From contig CACVBU010000998.1 of assembly GCA_902728285.1 (NCBI GenBank), positions 310,001-374,000 of the forward strand: a DNA stretch of 64,000 bases. Direction: 5' to 3'. The notes under the pieces were generated by a model. The model was not told where the DNA came from, ran no database searches, and worked only from the letters and a program-made list of their open reading frames with translations. How positions within the stretch are numbered: the first letter of the stretch is position 1; the number at the start of each line of letters is the position of its first letter. This DNA is from Clytia hemisphaerica. Its lineage: Eukaryota; Cnidaria; Hydrozoa; Leptothecata; Clytiidae. Shown one piece after another: positions 24,001-34,049 of the stretch. The position numbers were made by a program, and so were the translations under genes.

Positions 24001-26540
24001 GTCGTTTATCCAGTGTATAATAAATCTTTGATGGTACCCTACTTTCATGCAAAAAATCTGAAAAAGTTAATGATCCAATTTTTTACAAAGTCAAAAAAAC
24101 CCGTTTTTTAGCCGTTTTTTGGCCCAAATTTGCCCAAATTTTTTTTTTCGAAAATCGGGCTTCGTTACATTCGAGGGTTTATAGTTACACAGCTAATGAG
24201 CCAATCACGAGAAAAGCTAATAACGAACGAACGGACGAACGTTCAAAGATTAATTTATAGGACCTCCACCCCACCGGGGTAGGTCCAAAAAGTAATATAT
24301 GGATAGCATAAGTAAAATACAGCTGAGCAATTCAACTTGTAAACAATTTGTAGACCTAATAAAAAGGTAAAGTAAAAACCAAGATAATTTTAAAACAAGC
24401 TTAACTTCATTATATTTCCAACTATATAAAACACCTGACAGTAGGAACTCAAATAATACAGTCTAGCTGTCACCCGGCGTCACACCCGCTGAAGAGTAGA
24501 TAAGCTGAACGCATCATAAGCCCTTTGGATAGTAAAGGGGATACTACAGACTGATTTAAGCACAAGGAACGAAAAATTGCCATTAAGGACCGATCAAAAC
24601 TCGAAAAATCTCAAATTTAATGTCCAAAGACGTCATCGAGTCAATTTGCGAATTTTGAAACTTTTGCGGTCAATGGGCAGCTTATGCCCCAAGAGTCCCA
24701 AAAAAACAAACAAGCAACATGCTGAATGGACCTACCTAATGATTAACATCAGATGAAAATAAGAAAAAAGTGACAATAATTGTACAAAAATTCCGAATGG
24801 AAAAATAAAGCTTGTGTTGAATAATGTAAAATGGTAAAAAGGAATTTCCCCAAATACGAAAATCACTTAAACCATTCAGGCCCAAAAAACCTTTTAAGCT
24901 GTTTTTGGCCCAAATTTGCCCAAAAAGATTTTCCTTAAAAATCTGGCTCCTTCACATTTTGGGCATTGCCATTTTGCATCATTGTACAAAAAATCAGAAA
25001 AAAATTATGAGTCAACATTGAGAAAAGCTATATTTTCTTATTTGGTTAAAGGGAATTTCCCCAAAATACGAAAATCCATCTTTTAAGGCGAATAAGAATT
25101 TTCCAGGAAAAACCACTTCAGCCATTCTTTAGAGAACTTGCCCTCCATCTTTGTACAAAAAATCAGAAAAAAGTAATGACAGGATTTTGCACAAAGTCCA
25201 AAAAACCCTATTTTTAGGCAGTTTTTGGCCCAAATTTGCCCAAATATATATTTTTTCGAAAATCGTGCACCGACACATTTTAGGCATTGCCATTTTGCAT
25301 CGTTGTGTAAAAAACTCAGAAAAAAATAGCGAGTCAACATTGAGAAAAGCTACATTTTCTTATTTGGTTAAAGGGAATTTCCCCAAAAATACGAAAATCT
25401 GTTTTTTAAGGCGAATAAGAATTTTCCGGGAAAAACCACTTCAGCCATTCTTTTGAGAATCTTGCCCTCCATCTTTGTACAAAAAATCAGAAAAAAGTAA
25501 TGACAGGATTTTGCACAAAGTCCAAAAAACCCTATTTTTAGGTAGTTTTTGGCCCAAATTTGCCCAAATAAAATTTTTCTCAAAAATCGGTCTCCGTCAC
25601 GTTCTGGGCATTGCGATTTTGCATCATTGTGCAAAAAATCAGAAAAAACTAATGAGCCAATCCTGAGAAAAGCTGGTAACGGACGGACGGACGAACGAAC
25701 AGACGAACGGACATGGGTTAAATTATAAAACCTCCACCGGGGTACCCGGAGGTAGGTCCAAAAAGATCAATTATTTCCAAGGGAAAGTGGGTTTTTAAAT
25801 TTGCGAAAGATTGACACTGCAAAGACCTCTTCCCTGAAACGCTAATTTTCACACTCTTCTCCTGAACTCTTTCGCTTTGGTTTTCAACCGTTTATTCAAA
25901 CAATCTTTCACGTAACTCTCGAACCCCATCTCAAAAATCCATAATGGTTCCCCCACGGCTCATTCAGAATTAGACTTTTAGTATGTAGAAGACAAGTAGA
26001 AGTATAATAAAGCTACCAAAAAGTTTCACCCTCATTTTGACAAAAATTGACTAACCAATATGACAGAAACATTTGAGATTCAAGCTAAAATTGTGTTGAG
26101 AACTGCAGTTGTGATTAAAACATATAATCTGACAATTGTCTGAGGTCTACAAATTTCCCCCAAAGTAATGTGGGAAAGTTCACATTGTTACTGTTAGAGA
26201 TGGTTAAAACATGAAAAGAATACTTACGTTTAATGTCATCACTTTCTTTCCAGTTCTTTGGGTCATAAAATGATAATGCATGGATCAAATTCTCCGACAT
26301 AACATCAATCATTTTTTTACCAGTAACAAATGCCTTGCTATCTGATGACATCATATTCAAAAAGCTTGATGGTATATGTACAGTTTTATCCTTTGTCATA
26401 ATGATGGTGTCACAGTCACTTTCATCAAAACCAAGAGGTATCAGTTTTTCTTTGCTTTCCTCATTTTGATTGCTTTGTTCACCACTTTTAGTAATTTTTG
26501 TTGTTGGAGATTCCAAGGTTTCTATTTTTCTTTTGACCAT
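18023..26540 (-). CDS. Tandem BTB-domain protein (BTB-BACK-like-BTB-BACK-like), 480 residues
   Basis: Three exons join in phase: 26540-26228, 19861-19154 and 18444-18023 (1443 nt with stop). Residues 1-35 are a Lys/Glu/Ser-rich head. A degenerate BTB fold follows (about 40-104, with DCDTIIMTKDKTVHIPSSFL). Exon 2 opens with a helical BTB end and BACK-like segment (STLDELLHISNILNLKSLKK). A second, better BTB domain sits at about 255-340 (VKSFLLTNNSPVFKAMLNSS, IELPGKKYLEVVFFLQCLHS). Exon 3 gives another helical region and a Lys-rich end. BTB domains mediate dimerisation, often in cullin-3 ligase adaptors; no Kelch, MATH or zinc finger is visible, so the partner is unknown. Intron 1 is 6.4 kb, swollen by transposons. 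The split of exon 1 from exon 2 is supported by matching phase (1) and clean splice sites. Confidence 0.75.
20110..20460 (+). repeat. Interspersed repeat carrying GCCCAAATTTGCCC
   Basis: This region matches 23110-23252 plus 24029-24210: both contain AACATGCGTTTTT, CATCTTTTACCTATGATGGT, TACCCTACTTTCATGCAAA and TTTTTGGCCCAAATTTGCCC. Here the copy is uninterrupted. It lies in intron 1 of the BTB gene. Confidence 0.7.
20527..22704. mobile_element. 2.2-kb poly-G-ended inverted-repeat element, 7-bp target duplication
   Basis: The ends are CAGGGGGGGGGGTCAACAT and ATGTTGACCCCCCTG, flanked by GTTTTTC at 20520-20526 and 22705-22711. Next to the ends are GGTATCGATACC palindromes and GGGGGTGGGTCCCCC words. 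The interior carries at least twelve copies of TGAGGTTGACA or TGAGGTTTACA in either orientation. No transposase frame is visible, so it is non-autonomous. It lies in intron 1 of the BTB gene. A relative with the same terminal motif is at 27829-29035. Confidence 0.8.
22721..22810 (-). repeat. Inverted partner of the 16356-16446 repeat
   Basis: Starts GTCTAGCAAGCTAGACGACT and ends CCTTTGTGCAC, the approximate reverse complement of 16356-16446. Confidence 0.55.
23253..24028. mobile_element. 776-bp inverted-repeat element with 10-bp target duplication (MULE-like)
   Basis: Ends AAGGATTTATTATACACTGG and CCAGTGTATAATAAATCTT are inverted (one indel). They are flanked by TGATGGTACC at 23243-23252 and 24029-24038. 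The unoccupied version of the site is present in this window at about 20260-20275, inside a second copy of the host repeat, which confirms the insertion. A 9-11 bp duplication suggests the Mutator superfamily, but I see no transposase. The short open frames in it are chance. Confidence 0.8.
24953..25680. repeat. Tandem repeat of about 321 bp
   Basis: GGCATTGCCATTTTGCAT recurs at 24961, 25282 and 25606 (spacing 321 and 324). Between copies the whole unit is shared, including GGCCCAAATTTGCCCAAAT and CACTTCAGCCATTCTTT. The block ends in a GGAC/GAAC microsatellite and a CCTCCACCGGGGT...GGAGGTAGGTCC hairpin at about 25680-25760. The similar end of the neighbouring repeat is at 24225-24291. Paired open frames on both strands arise from this repeat. 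Confidence 0.7.
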
Positions 26541-27086
26541 TTTTTTTTCTTTCTACCCTATCTTAACTAAACAAGGAAAAATGGAAAGCATAGATTACGA
26601 AATTAAAACCACCATTGAATTTCATAATTTTGTGATGATTTTAACCTTCAAACTTCTTCAAATCCAATTTTACGGATATTCAATCATAGATTGAAAACTT
26701 TCAACAGCTTTTTACAGCTGAAACGAGATGAAATGAGATTAATTAAACAACATTATAATAATTATAATGATTTGATTGTAGGTCAGGTCATTCTGTGTTT
26801 TACTTTTGAGAGACAAGGATAAAAAAGTCTTTATTTATAAAAATGTGAAAATTATCTGGTGATCTCGGAAATCCATTATCACATTAAAAAATGTTTCAAA
26901 ATGTTGTTGTCAGATGTCTTTCTTTCAAAACGATATCAACATTTAAGGATGTTCTACAGATTTCCCAATTCGTATGAACTCATCCAATGGCATTGCAATT
27001 ACAATCCAGGTGCCTTGCTTTTCAAAGATAGTTGTTATAACTTATTTAAAGGGTATTTACATTACACCTGCAAAAGGGTCCCATAT
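26541..27086. other. BTB gene promoter side / SNRPD2 3' side
   Basis: 546 bp between the BTB start codon and the SNRPD2 stop, both minus strand. It holds the BTB 5' flank and the SNRPD2 3' region. Short open frames here overlap AT-rich sequence and show no family features. Confidence 0.4.
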
Positions 27087-27428
27087 CTATTTCAATGCAA
27101 GAGGGTTTTTCAAAACCAAAATCACTGAATCTCCACGTAGAAACATTTTAGCAATATATCTGTCCTTGTTGATAGGTTTTGCTTTCTTTCCTTTTCCTGT
27201 TTTGGGGATTTCATACCACATTTCTTTAACATTTTCCAATACCATGTTACAATGTCTATCAAAAGCTTTCACACGACCCAATAACTTTCTGTTGTTTCTG
27301 CAGTTTATGAGTACTTGAGTATTATTCTTCACAGATGACATCAAAACAGATAGGGGTCCAGTCTTGAACTCCTCCTCTTCTCGCTGTTTCAATTCTTCAA
27401 ATGTCAGTTCACTTTTTGGTTTCCCCAT
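27087..27428 (-). CDS. SNRPD2: Small nuclear ribonucleoprotein Sm D2
   Basis: Sm D2 is one of the seven proteins of the Sm ring on U1, U2, U4 and U5 snRNAs, acting in spliceosome assembly in the nucleus after snRNP maturation in the cytoplasm. The 113-residue frame carries the family signature throughout: [19 protein letters not shown], the Sm1 region ([20 protein letters not shown] then [16 protein letters not shown]) and the Sm2 motif ([12 protein letters not shown]). It ends NPLALK, close to the usual 118-residue length. A clean acceptor (TTTTCAG) lies just before GTTAATGGGG, so the real start may be in a tiny upstream exon, adding a few residues as in vertebrates; the ATG at 27428 is the alternative. 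The upstream exon was not found. Confidence 0.95.
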   Translation of the reverse strand: MGKPKSELTFEELKQREEEEFKTGPLSVLMSSVKNNTQVLINCRNNRKLLGRVKAFDRHCNMVLENVKEMWYEIPKTGKGKKAKPINKDRYIAKMFLRGDSVILVLKNPLALK

Positions 27429-27828
27429 TAACCTGAAAATTTGAAAAACAGAAAAAAACATTTCACTATCATGACTAAAACCTTCAATTTCGTAGGAAGT
27501 ATTGTTGAATAGGGTTTTCTTTCTGCAGATATTACCAAAGTGCAACTGGTAAACTAAAATAGCAGTGTAAATTGTATAATTTTTACAGACAGTTCATCTC
27601 CATCAGGGCCTATCTGAGAGCAAAGTGCCAAACCCTCCCAGGGAACAGGGTGTCCTCCGTGTGGGGCTGAGCAGCTGCTGGAAATTGTAATTGTGGTTCT
27701 TATTTTGCCCAGTCAATTGAAAATTTGAGATCTACATCTTGATTTTTTTGGGTTGCACTTTTGTTGAGTTTGACAATGGAGACATTATGTAATATTTTAG
27801 TAAATTACTCAATGATTTAGCGTTGTTT

Positions 27829-29035
27829 CAGGGGGGGGTCAAGCAGTTATTACAAGACATCATGCCTACTAAGTGATTCTTTGGAGGAAAGAGGCCACAC
27901 CACCACCCTTTGACAGTTAGTATGAAATATACTAAGTGATTTCAAAGGAAATCCACTAAGGACCACCCCTTAAAACCTATCAAACGAGAGTGTGATATTT
28001 ACTTTTTGTCAAACCATGTTCCCAAAATTGTTTTGAAACAGTTATTGATTTGGTATGATGAATTAAAATGAATCACAAATTTTATTTTAACACAACGCTG
28101 TACAGCGATATATGTACAAGAGTTTCAAATAACGAAGTACTTCTCAATTGATACAATAATGAAACACCGTAAACCAAAAACATAAATATAATATGTAGCG
28201 TTCAATCAAGGCAGAAAAAAATACTTTTCCCACATTCACTGCAAACTTCATCATCTTTGCCACTTGCACTTCCAATTGAATTCGTCTCATCAGAACCAGT
28301 TACATTTTCATTATTATTTTCATTTTCATTATCATTTTTGTTTTCGTTTTTGTTTTCGGTTTTATTTTCGTTTTTATTTTTATCCATTTTCTTTGTCTTA
28401 TTTTTTTCAAATATCATAAATTCCTAATATCGGACTCTCACAGAGGTTTGGCAAAAGCAAAACATTCGAACATTTCTAAGAAAAAGATGCATATTAGACA
28501 AAATAATCATTTCATTAAAAATTATCACTACAACATCAAGCTTTATTCCAACACCGCGTCTATTCTACTAATAACACAAATATCAAACCAATAAGTGTGA
28601 CATCATTTAAACACAAAACTTTTCTTAAGTACAGGGAATTACCCTACGAACATTAGGGGAAAATCAACTTACTTTTTTCTTTTATTTATCAATCTATAGT
28701 TAGGGAATTCCCCTGGTATAGTGTTTAACTAAAGGGTAATACCAAACAAACTCCAAAGGGGAAGACTTAAATGTCTTAGGTTCTTTGATTTCTCTTATGG
28801 AGGGGGATTTCCGTGATTGCTTTTAGTATTTATTTTTAATATTTTTCTAGAAAAGGTAAAAAAGTAGCACTTAGTATTCATTTGTACTAACTGTTTTCCT
28901 AGATTTTTTACTTGACACCACCCTAGCAGTCACTTAGTACCATCAAGTACTAACTGATTTTTGAAAATTTTGTAGGTATACCACCACGGTACTAACCGGC
29001 ATGATGTCTTGTACTAACTGCTTGACCCCCCCCTG
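27829..29035. mobile_element. 1.2-kb poly-G-ended inverted-repeat element, 7-bp target duplication
   Basis: The ends CAGGGGGGGGTCAAGCAG and CTGCTTGACCCCCCCCTG are exact inverses and are flanked by GTTGTTT at 27822-27828 and 29036-29042. The matched region continues inward with gaps (ACATCATGC / GCATGATGT). TACTAAGTGATT/ACTTAGTAC words recur in both subterminal parts. A 71-codon minus-strand frame at 28202-28417 encodes a Lys/Asn/Glu-rich repeat ending CSECGKSIFFCLD; it may be a coding remnant or a chance frame in a TTTTCATT microsatellite. Confidence 0.8.
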
Positions 29036-29278
29036 GTTGTTTGCATATTGGTAGGATACTGTTACTATAAAGGCTCATTATTTAGTGTGTTCTAAGGTAA
29101 AGGTTGATGTCATAGTTTGTTCTAGTTCTAGATTGTTCTAGTACTGTGTCTCTAGTAAAATTTGGTTTGTCATTTAGGATTTTGAGTTGTTAAAATTCAT
29201 TGGTCCTTTGATTCTTCTTATTATGTGGGAAAAGTTTTAGTGTTTTCTGAAATTTGATTAGCTTCTTCAGACACCATA

Positions 29279-29692
29279 TTACTTCGAATAAAGGCCCCTT
29301 TCTTTTAAAAACGCCCCTCCTAAAAGGAGAATAATTTAACAAACACCCCCTCTAATAAACGCCCCCTTCAAATGAACTCTAGGGGAGGGGCGTTTATTAA
29401 AAACTTGTGACTTTTAAATACTTTGATAAAAGCTTTGATTAGGATTGAAAAGGAAGATTTTAGTCTTTTTTGTAACCAGATCAGTTTTGATGCAATTTTA
29501 GTTGCTGACCCAAAAAAATTTGCACTGAAATCCTGGTATAGAACTAAAACTAAAGTAGATTTGCTCTAAATATTCGAGGTTAGACTCAAATAATTTAATA
29601 AACGCCCCTTCTTTTAAACGCCCTCCTCCCTCGAATACGCCCTCCTAAAATCGAAAAAATTAAATATACGCCCGGGCTTTTATTTGAAGTAA
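29279..29692. mobile_element. Tc1/mariner-like MITE, TA target
   Basis: TTACTTCGAATAAAGGCCCC at the left and GCTTTTATTTGAAGTAA at the right are inverted and flanked by TA (29277-29278 and 29693-29694). The interior repeats AATAAACGCCCC words in both orientations. No coding capacity. Confidence 0.65.
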
Positions 29693-29694
29693 TA

Positions 29695-30718
29695 CGGTTA
29701 ATGATTTGAAAAAAATACCCAAGTTAAAATTCGACAAAAGAAACAAAATGTTGATAACTTTGGAATTCCAGGCCAAATGAGATTTTGGCATTAAGTTGTT
29801 GTAAACCTATAAACCCTCAATTAAAAAGTGGTCAAGTTTAAGGGGCGTGGACAAAGCAGAAAGCACAAAGCGATCGAACCTATCAAACTATAATTGAGCC
29901 AAAAACCATGTAGCTGATGTTTTGATATGGTTTTTAATAAGTTTAAAAAGCTGTGTTGTTGAGGAGATTTTATGATAGGTCAGGATAGGTTAAATTATGT
30001 GAAATCCCGTGTCGCCTGGTTTTTCTAACCTGATAACAGGTGTTCATTTTCTTACGCGCACGGTAACCTCTGAAGGCGTTCTGAGGAAAATGGGCCATTC
30101 CAGATCATATTTTTTTCCAGTGGTGGTCCGAAATTTCGATGATAAATTCATGTACTTTGGCAAAATGTGTTGGTAATTCCACCCTTTTTTACTGATTTTC
30201 ATTCAATTGCTTTAGAAATTCATACATTTTTTCTTTCGCCTTGGAAATTTTGAATTTTGATGAAAACTTTTGCCTTCTGAAATCCCGCGTTGATCTTCCC
30301 AATGTTACAGACAAATTCTGGAATGGCCCAATAGTTCTCCTCCAGAAATTCTACAATAAAAATCTTGTTGAGCGCCGGAGAAAAACAAAAATTTTCCTGA
30401 AATAGCGCCCCTAATTTCAAACATTTTCACGCAACTTTGTTGTCATTCCCAGTCCTTTTAGATGAACGCAGTCCTTTTAGATGAACGCAGTCCTTACGAT
30501 TTTGAGATGTATATTAGTTAGGAACATTTGGCGAGTTCCTGTACGCGGCCGCAATAAAAAAAATTGTAACAGCGCTCATTAATTAAAAAGTGGCATTCGT
30601 GTCTTTTCGCACTTTTTTAGCCTAGACGATGTAGCAAACATAGTAAGTATAAGCACACTGTGTTTTTAATTGGCTGAATTTTTTTTTACGGCAAAATTTT
30701 TTTTCCAAACTTTCAGCG
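29695..30718. other. Gap before the signal-peptide exon
   Basis: Contains a small foldback at 30092-30329 (GGGCCATTCCAGA and its inverse, with AAT on both flanks) and a direct repeat of AGTCCTTTTAGATGAACGC near 30450-30490. The minus-strand open frame at 30220-30420 overlaps the foldback and is not convincing. A splice acceptor (AACTTTCAG) at 30716 opens the next exon. Confidence 0.45.
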
Positions 30719-30812
30719 ATGATTGACCAAACTGTTACAATGAAAATTATCCAGCACATTTTTTATCTTCTTACCTTCTTAATTTTCAATGAAGCAATAA
30801 AGTTTACTGAAG
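30719..30812 (+). CDS. Orphan first coding exon with a signal peptide
   Basis: An acceptor (CCAAACTTTCAG) is followed by ATG at 30719. The exon encodes MIDQTVT then MKIIQHIFYLLTFLIFNEA, a typical signal peptide with a positive start, a hydrophobic core and a small residue at the likely cleavage site. It ends at a strong donor (GAAG, then GTAAGC) in phase 1. A 5' untranslated exon should lie upstream. The next exons were not found with confidence. A Cys-containing stretch after the acceptor at about 35427 (CGLNEDCGVDQKILARAICL) could belong here but needs a different phase, so at least one more exon would be required. The LINE at 31263-34707 would sit in its intron. Confidence 0.45.
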
Positions 30813-32610
30813 GTAAGCACAAAAGATATTCTTTTTATAATTAATGATATTAATTGAAACACGCTTCGGCAACTAACTCGCTTTCTGTTGGAAGATTATA
30901 TTGGGCGTTTTGGCGTTACCACCCTTGAAGCAGCGGGTGCCTTTGTCTTTCCGCAACTCTTTCCACCATTTTAGATGGCCTCAACGATAGATTCAAAAGG
31001 GCGCCATAATCTTGGAAGATAATTTGTTTTGGTCTCTGGCTTTGGATTGGGAATAGCAATGTTTTTGGTTGTTTTCGTTGGAAAATGATAAGAAACTTAA
31101 GTTTACAAGTATCATTTAATTTTTGCTAGCTTATAGAATGACAGGATCCTGGATGGTTTCCCTAACTGTATATTCGTCAGATTGTTATGTTTTCACCCAT
31201 CTCATATATAAATAGAGATCTGTACAGAACCTACCAAATCAAAACCAATTCAATCAAATCCATTGTTAATAAACACTTTCGCTTTTTTTAATGTTCAAGG
31301 ACTTTGCCCCCAAACTGTTCCGAGCAAAGTCCCTTTTATAACAAACAATATATGCAAAAATTTATTATTTATTGGACTTTCTGAAACCTGGCTTCATAAG
31401 GGTCATAAAGGTGCAGAACTTCAGATAGAAAATTTTACGTTATTCCGCTTTGACTCTTCAAGAAGGAAGAAAAGCAGAGGAAGACACACTGGTGGAGTTT
31501 GTTTTTATATAAGGAAAGACATCGGAGCATCATTTTGAAGAACTTTATACATACTCTTCAAAAACATTTCAACTTCTCAGTCTATACTCAAAAGCTGAGA
31601 ATATGGCCCTGCTGGTTGTCTACCGTCAACCAGACGATAGAAGCAATGGAAATCCATCAACGGCTAATAATTTTACTACCCCACTCAATGGAGAAAAACT
31701 GGCTTTGACAGCATTAGGATCCAACCCAAGTATAATTTTTGGTGGTGACTCTGGGTGACTTCGACCTGCCCAAAAGCTACATGGCCAGCTGGTACACCAA
31801 AATCTGGCTGTCCTTTGGATGACAGAATCGTACTAAATGCTCTAAATCTATTTTGCAATGACCATTTCATCTCCCAATATGTGGACACTTCCACACATAA
31901 AGATGGAAACATACTTGATCTTGTTTTTACAAACAATGAAAACATTATCCACAACTGCACAACAGTTCCTGTCCTACAAAGCACATCACACCACCAGATT
32001 GTTCTTGTTGAGCTTTTACACAGTAACTCGCAAAACAGAAAGGCAAAAATCAAAGAGGAGTTGCTACAAATTGGGAAAAAGCTGCAAAAATCTTTCAAAG
32101 ACTCAAAGCAATTTGCTGAAAATAAAGCAATTGAATCTATTAAAAAGAATTCCAAGTATTTCTTTGCATACGCCCGCAAGAAAGCAAAAGTAAAGACCAA
32201 AATTGGACCACTGATAGACAACAATGGAAAACTTACAATAAAAAATAAAGAAATGGCTGACTTCCTTTCGAAACAATACTCTAAAGTATTCAGTCGACCT
32301 ATGTCACTAGATGCTGAATCCTTTGATCCGGGAGCAACCAAAATTTCAGAGATAGTGGTTACAGAAGAAAATATAATGAAAGCCATCAATGAGCTTTCTC
32401 CATCCTCAGCTGGCTGGCCCAGATGGCTTCCCAGCTATATTTCTGAAGCATTGCAAAGAGGAATTGGCTTTCCCGATGTGCCATCTATGGAAAACAAGCC
32501 TTGCAAAATTAAAGAAATCAACCATTACCCCCAATCTACAAAGGCGGAAATAAGTCAATGGCTTCAAATTATAGACCAGTTGCACTAACCTCAGGCTTTG
32601 TCATTTGAAA

Positions 32611-33252
32611 ATTCCAGGCGTGTGGTCAATTGCACTCCTAAAAAGTACTTTAGGCGTGTGATAAGGAGTGCTATGCATAACTTTAAGTAGTAAAATCCAA
32701 ATTTATGGTGTGTGATTAATCACTCTCCTCAAAGATTTTAGGTGTGTGTGGAGGTGTGCGCGTGCTATCACACCCCTCAAACGATGCAGCCTGTAACCTC
32801 ACAAAGGACTTTTCTGTTTGCCTTGAAATTCAACATACTTCTTAAACTAAGGTTGAACTACCACTGGTGTAAAAATGAACGTTATAGCATAAGTAGAAAA
32901 AAAGCTCAATTTTTACAATCGCAAATTTAATCGCTAAAAATCGCGAATTTTTCAACCAAAAATACATTCAAATAATATAGCGCTTTTGATTCTTTAAAAC
33001 AAGCAATAAAAATCTCCATAATTATATGTGACTATCAAAAGTTACAGGCATTCTTGTTTCCACTGCCAATTATATCTGGACAGACTTTAACAGATTTTTT
33101 TTCAAAAATGTTTCATTCTCATGGGGGGGGGGAGGACACTATGAAAACCTGTTATACTGTACTTCACCATCAGGAGATAAAATTCAAGAAAAAGATTTTT
33201 TGTTAAAGATTTGTGAGTCCTAATGTCCACTGATTGTCACTTTAAAGATCAA
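32611..33252. repeat. Unassigned repeat-like sequence inside the LINE gap
   Basis: Carries GGCGTGTGGTCAATTGCACTCC followed by variants (AGGCGTGTGATAAGGAGTGC, GGTGTGTGATTAATCACTC), suggesting a GTGTG-based internal repeat. No coding potential recognised. Confidence 0.4.
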
Positions 33253-34049
33253 CGCTACCTTAATTCAAAAGGGGCCTAAGTCCTGTGAGCCTTAATTCAA
33301 AAGGGGTCTAAGTCCATTTGGGTCATTTTGAGAAAATTGCAATTAAAGTTTTTCCTTGATTCTGAAACCATTTTTGATGGTAAAGCTTTGAAGTAAATGT
33401 TTTCTGAAAGCCATAGCTATAAGTTGTTTTTCCAATGAAAAGGCATTCGTTTGAAAGGAATGTATTTTTGTATGTAACAGGTGCAACTTAGTAAATCTTG
33501 CAGAGTGGACTTAGGCCTTTTTTTGAATTAAACATGAATTTTGAAAAACGTGCGAGGGTTAATTTCTGCCTTTTAGAGTTCAAAACCTGCACATATGACA
33601 CTCCAAAATAAAACCACTTACACCTAGATTCAAGATAAAGAGAAAAGACAATCTCAGTAAAATAAAGAAAAACTCAATTAAACTTTTTAGAATGCATGGA
33701 CTTAGGCCCATTTGCAATTCAATTGGACTTAGGCCTCTTCAAAACTTAACAAACTTATTTTGGTGGACTTAGGCCTTTTTATTGTAAAAAGTTGATGGAC
33801 TTAGGCCCTTAATTGTAAAAAGATGATGGACTTAGGCCTCTTTTGAATTAAACATCACTTTTATCAGAGCTTCAGTATGAAGTTTTGAACCTTTTTAACT
33901 TTAAAAACTACTTGTTATGTACATCAAAAGAGAGCAAATGAGCCAGAGATTGAGAAAAACTAAAGATCTCAAATTTCATAAAAATGGACTTAGGCCCCTT
34001 TTGAACTGGGGGGTACCTGGACTTAGGCCCCTTTTGAATTAAGGTAGCG
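33253..34049. mobile_element. Inverted-repeat element with GGACTTAGGCC array
   Basis: The two 31-bp ends (starting CGCTACCTTAATTCAAAAGG) are exact inverses. GGACTTAGGCC occurs in direct form at 33507, 33698, 33725, 33765, 33797, 33828, 33986 and 34019 and twice inverted near the left end. No target duplication is evident. The element ends exactly where the second half of the LINE begins. Confidence 0.7.

Noticed and set aside
25083-25666. Paired 85-101-codon frames on both strands
   Set aside because: They are created by the 321-bp tandem repeat and recur with it.
31685-32389. 234-codon minus-strand frame
   Set aside because: It lies fully antisense to the LINE linker and polymerase start, whose plus-strand frame has family features; the minus frame has none.
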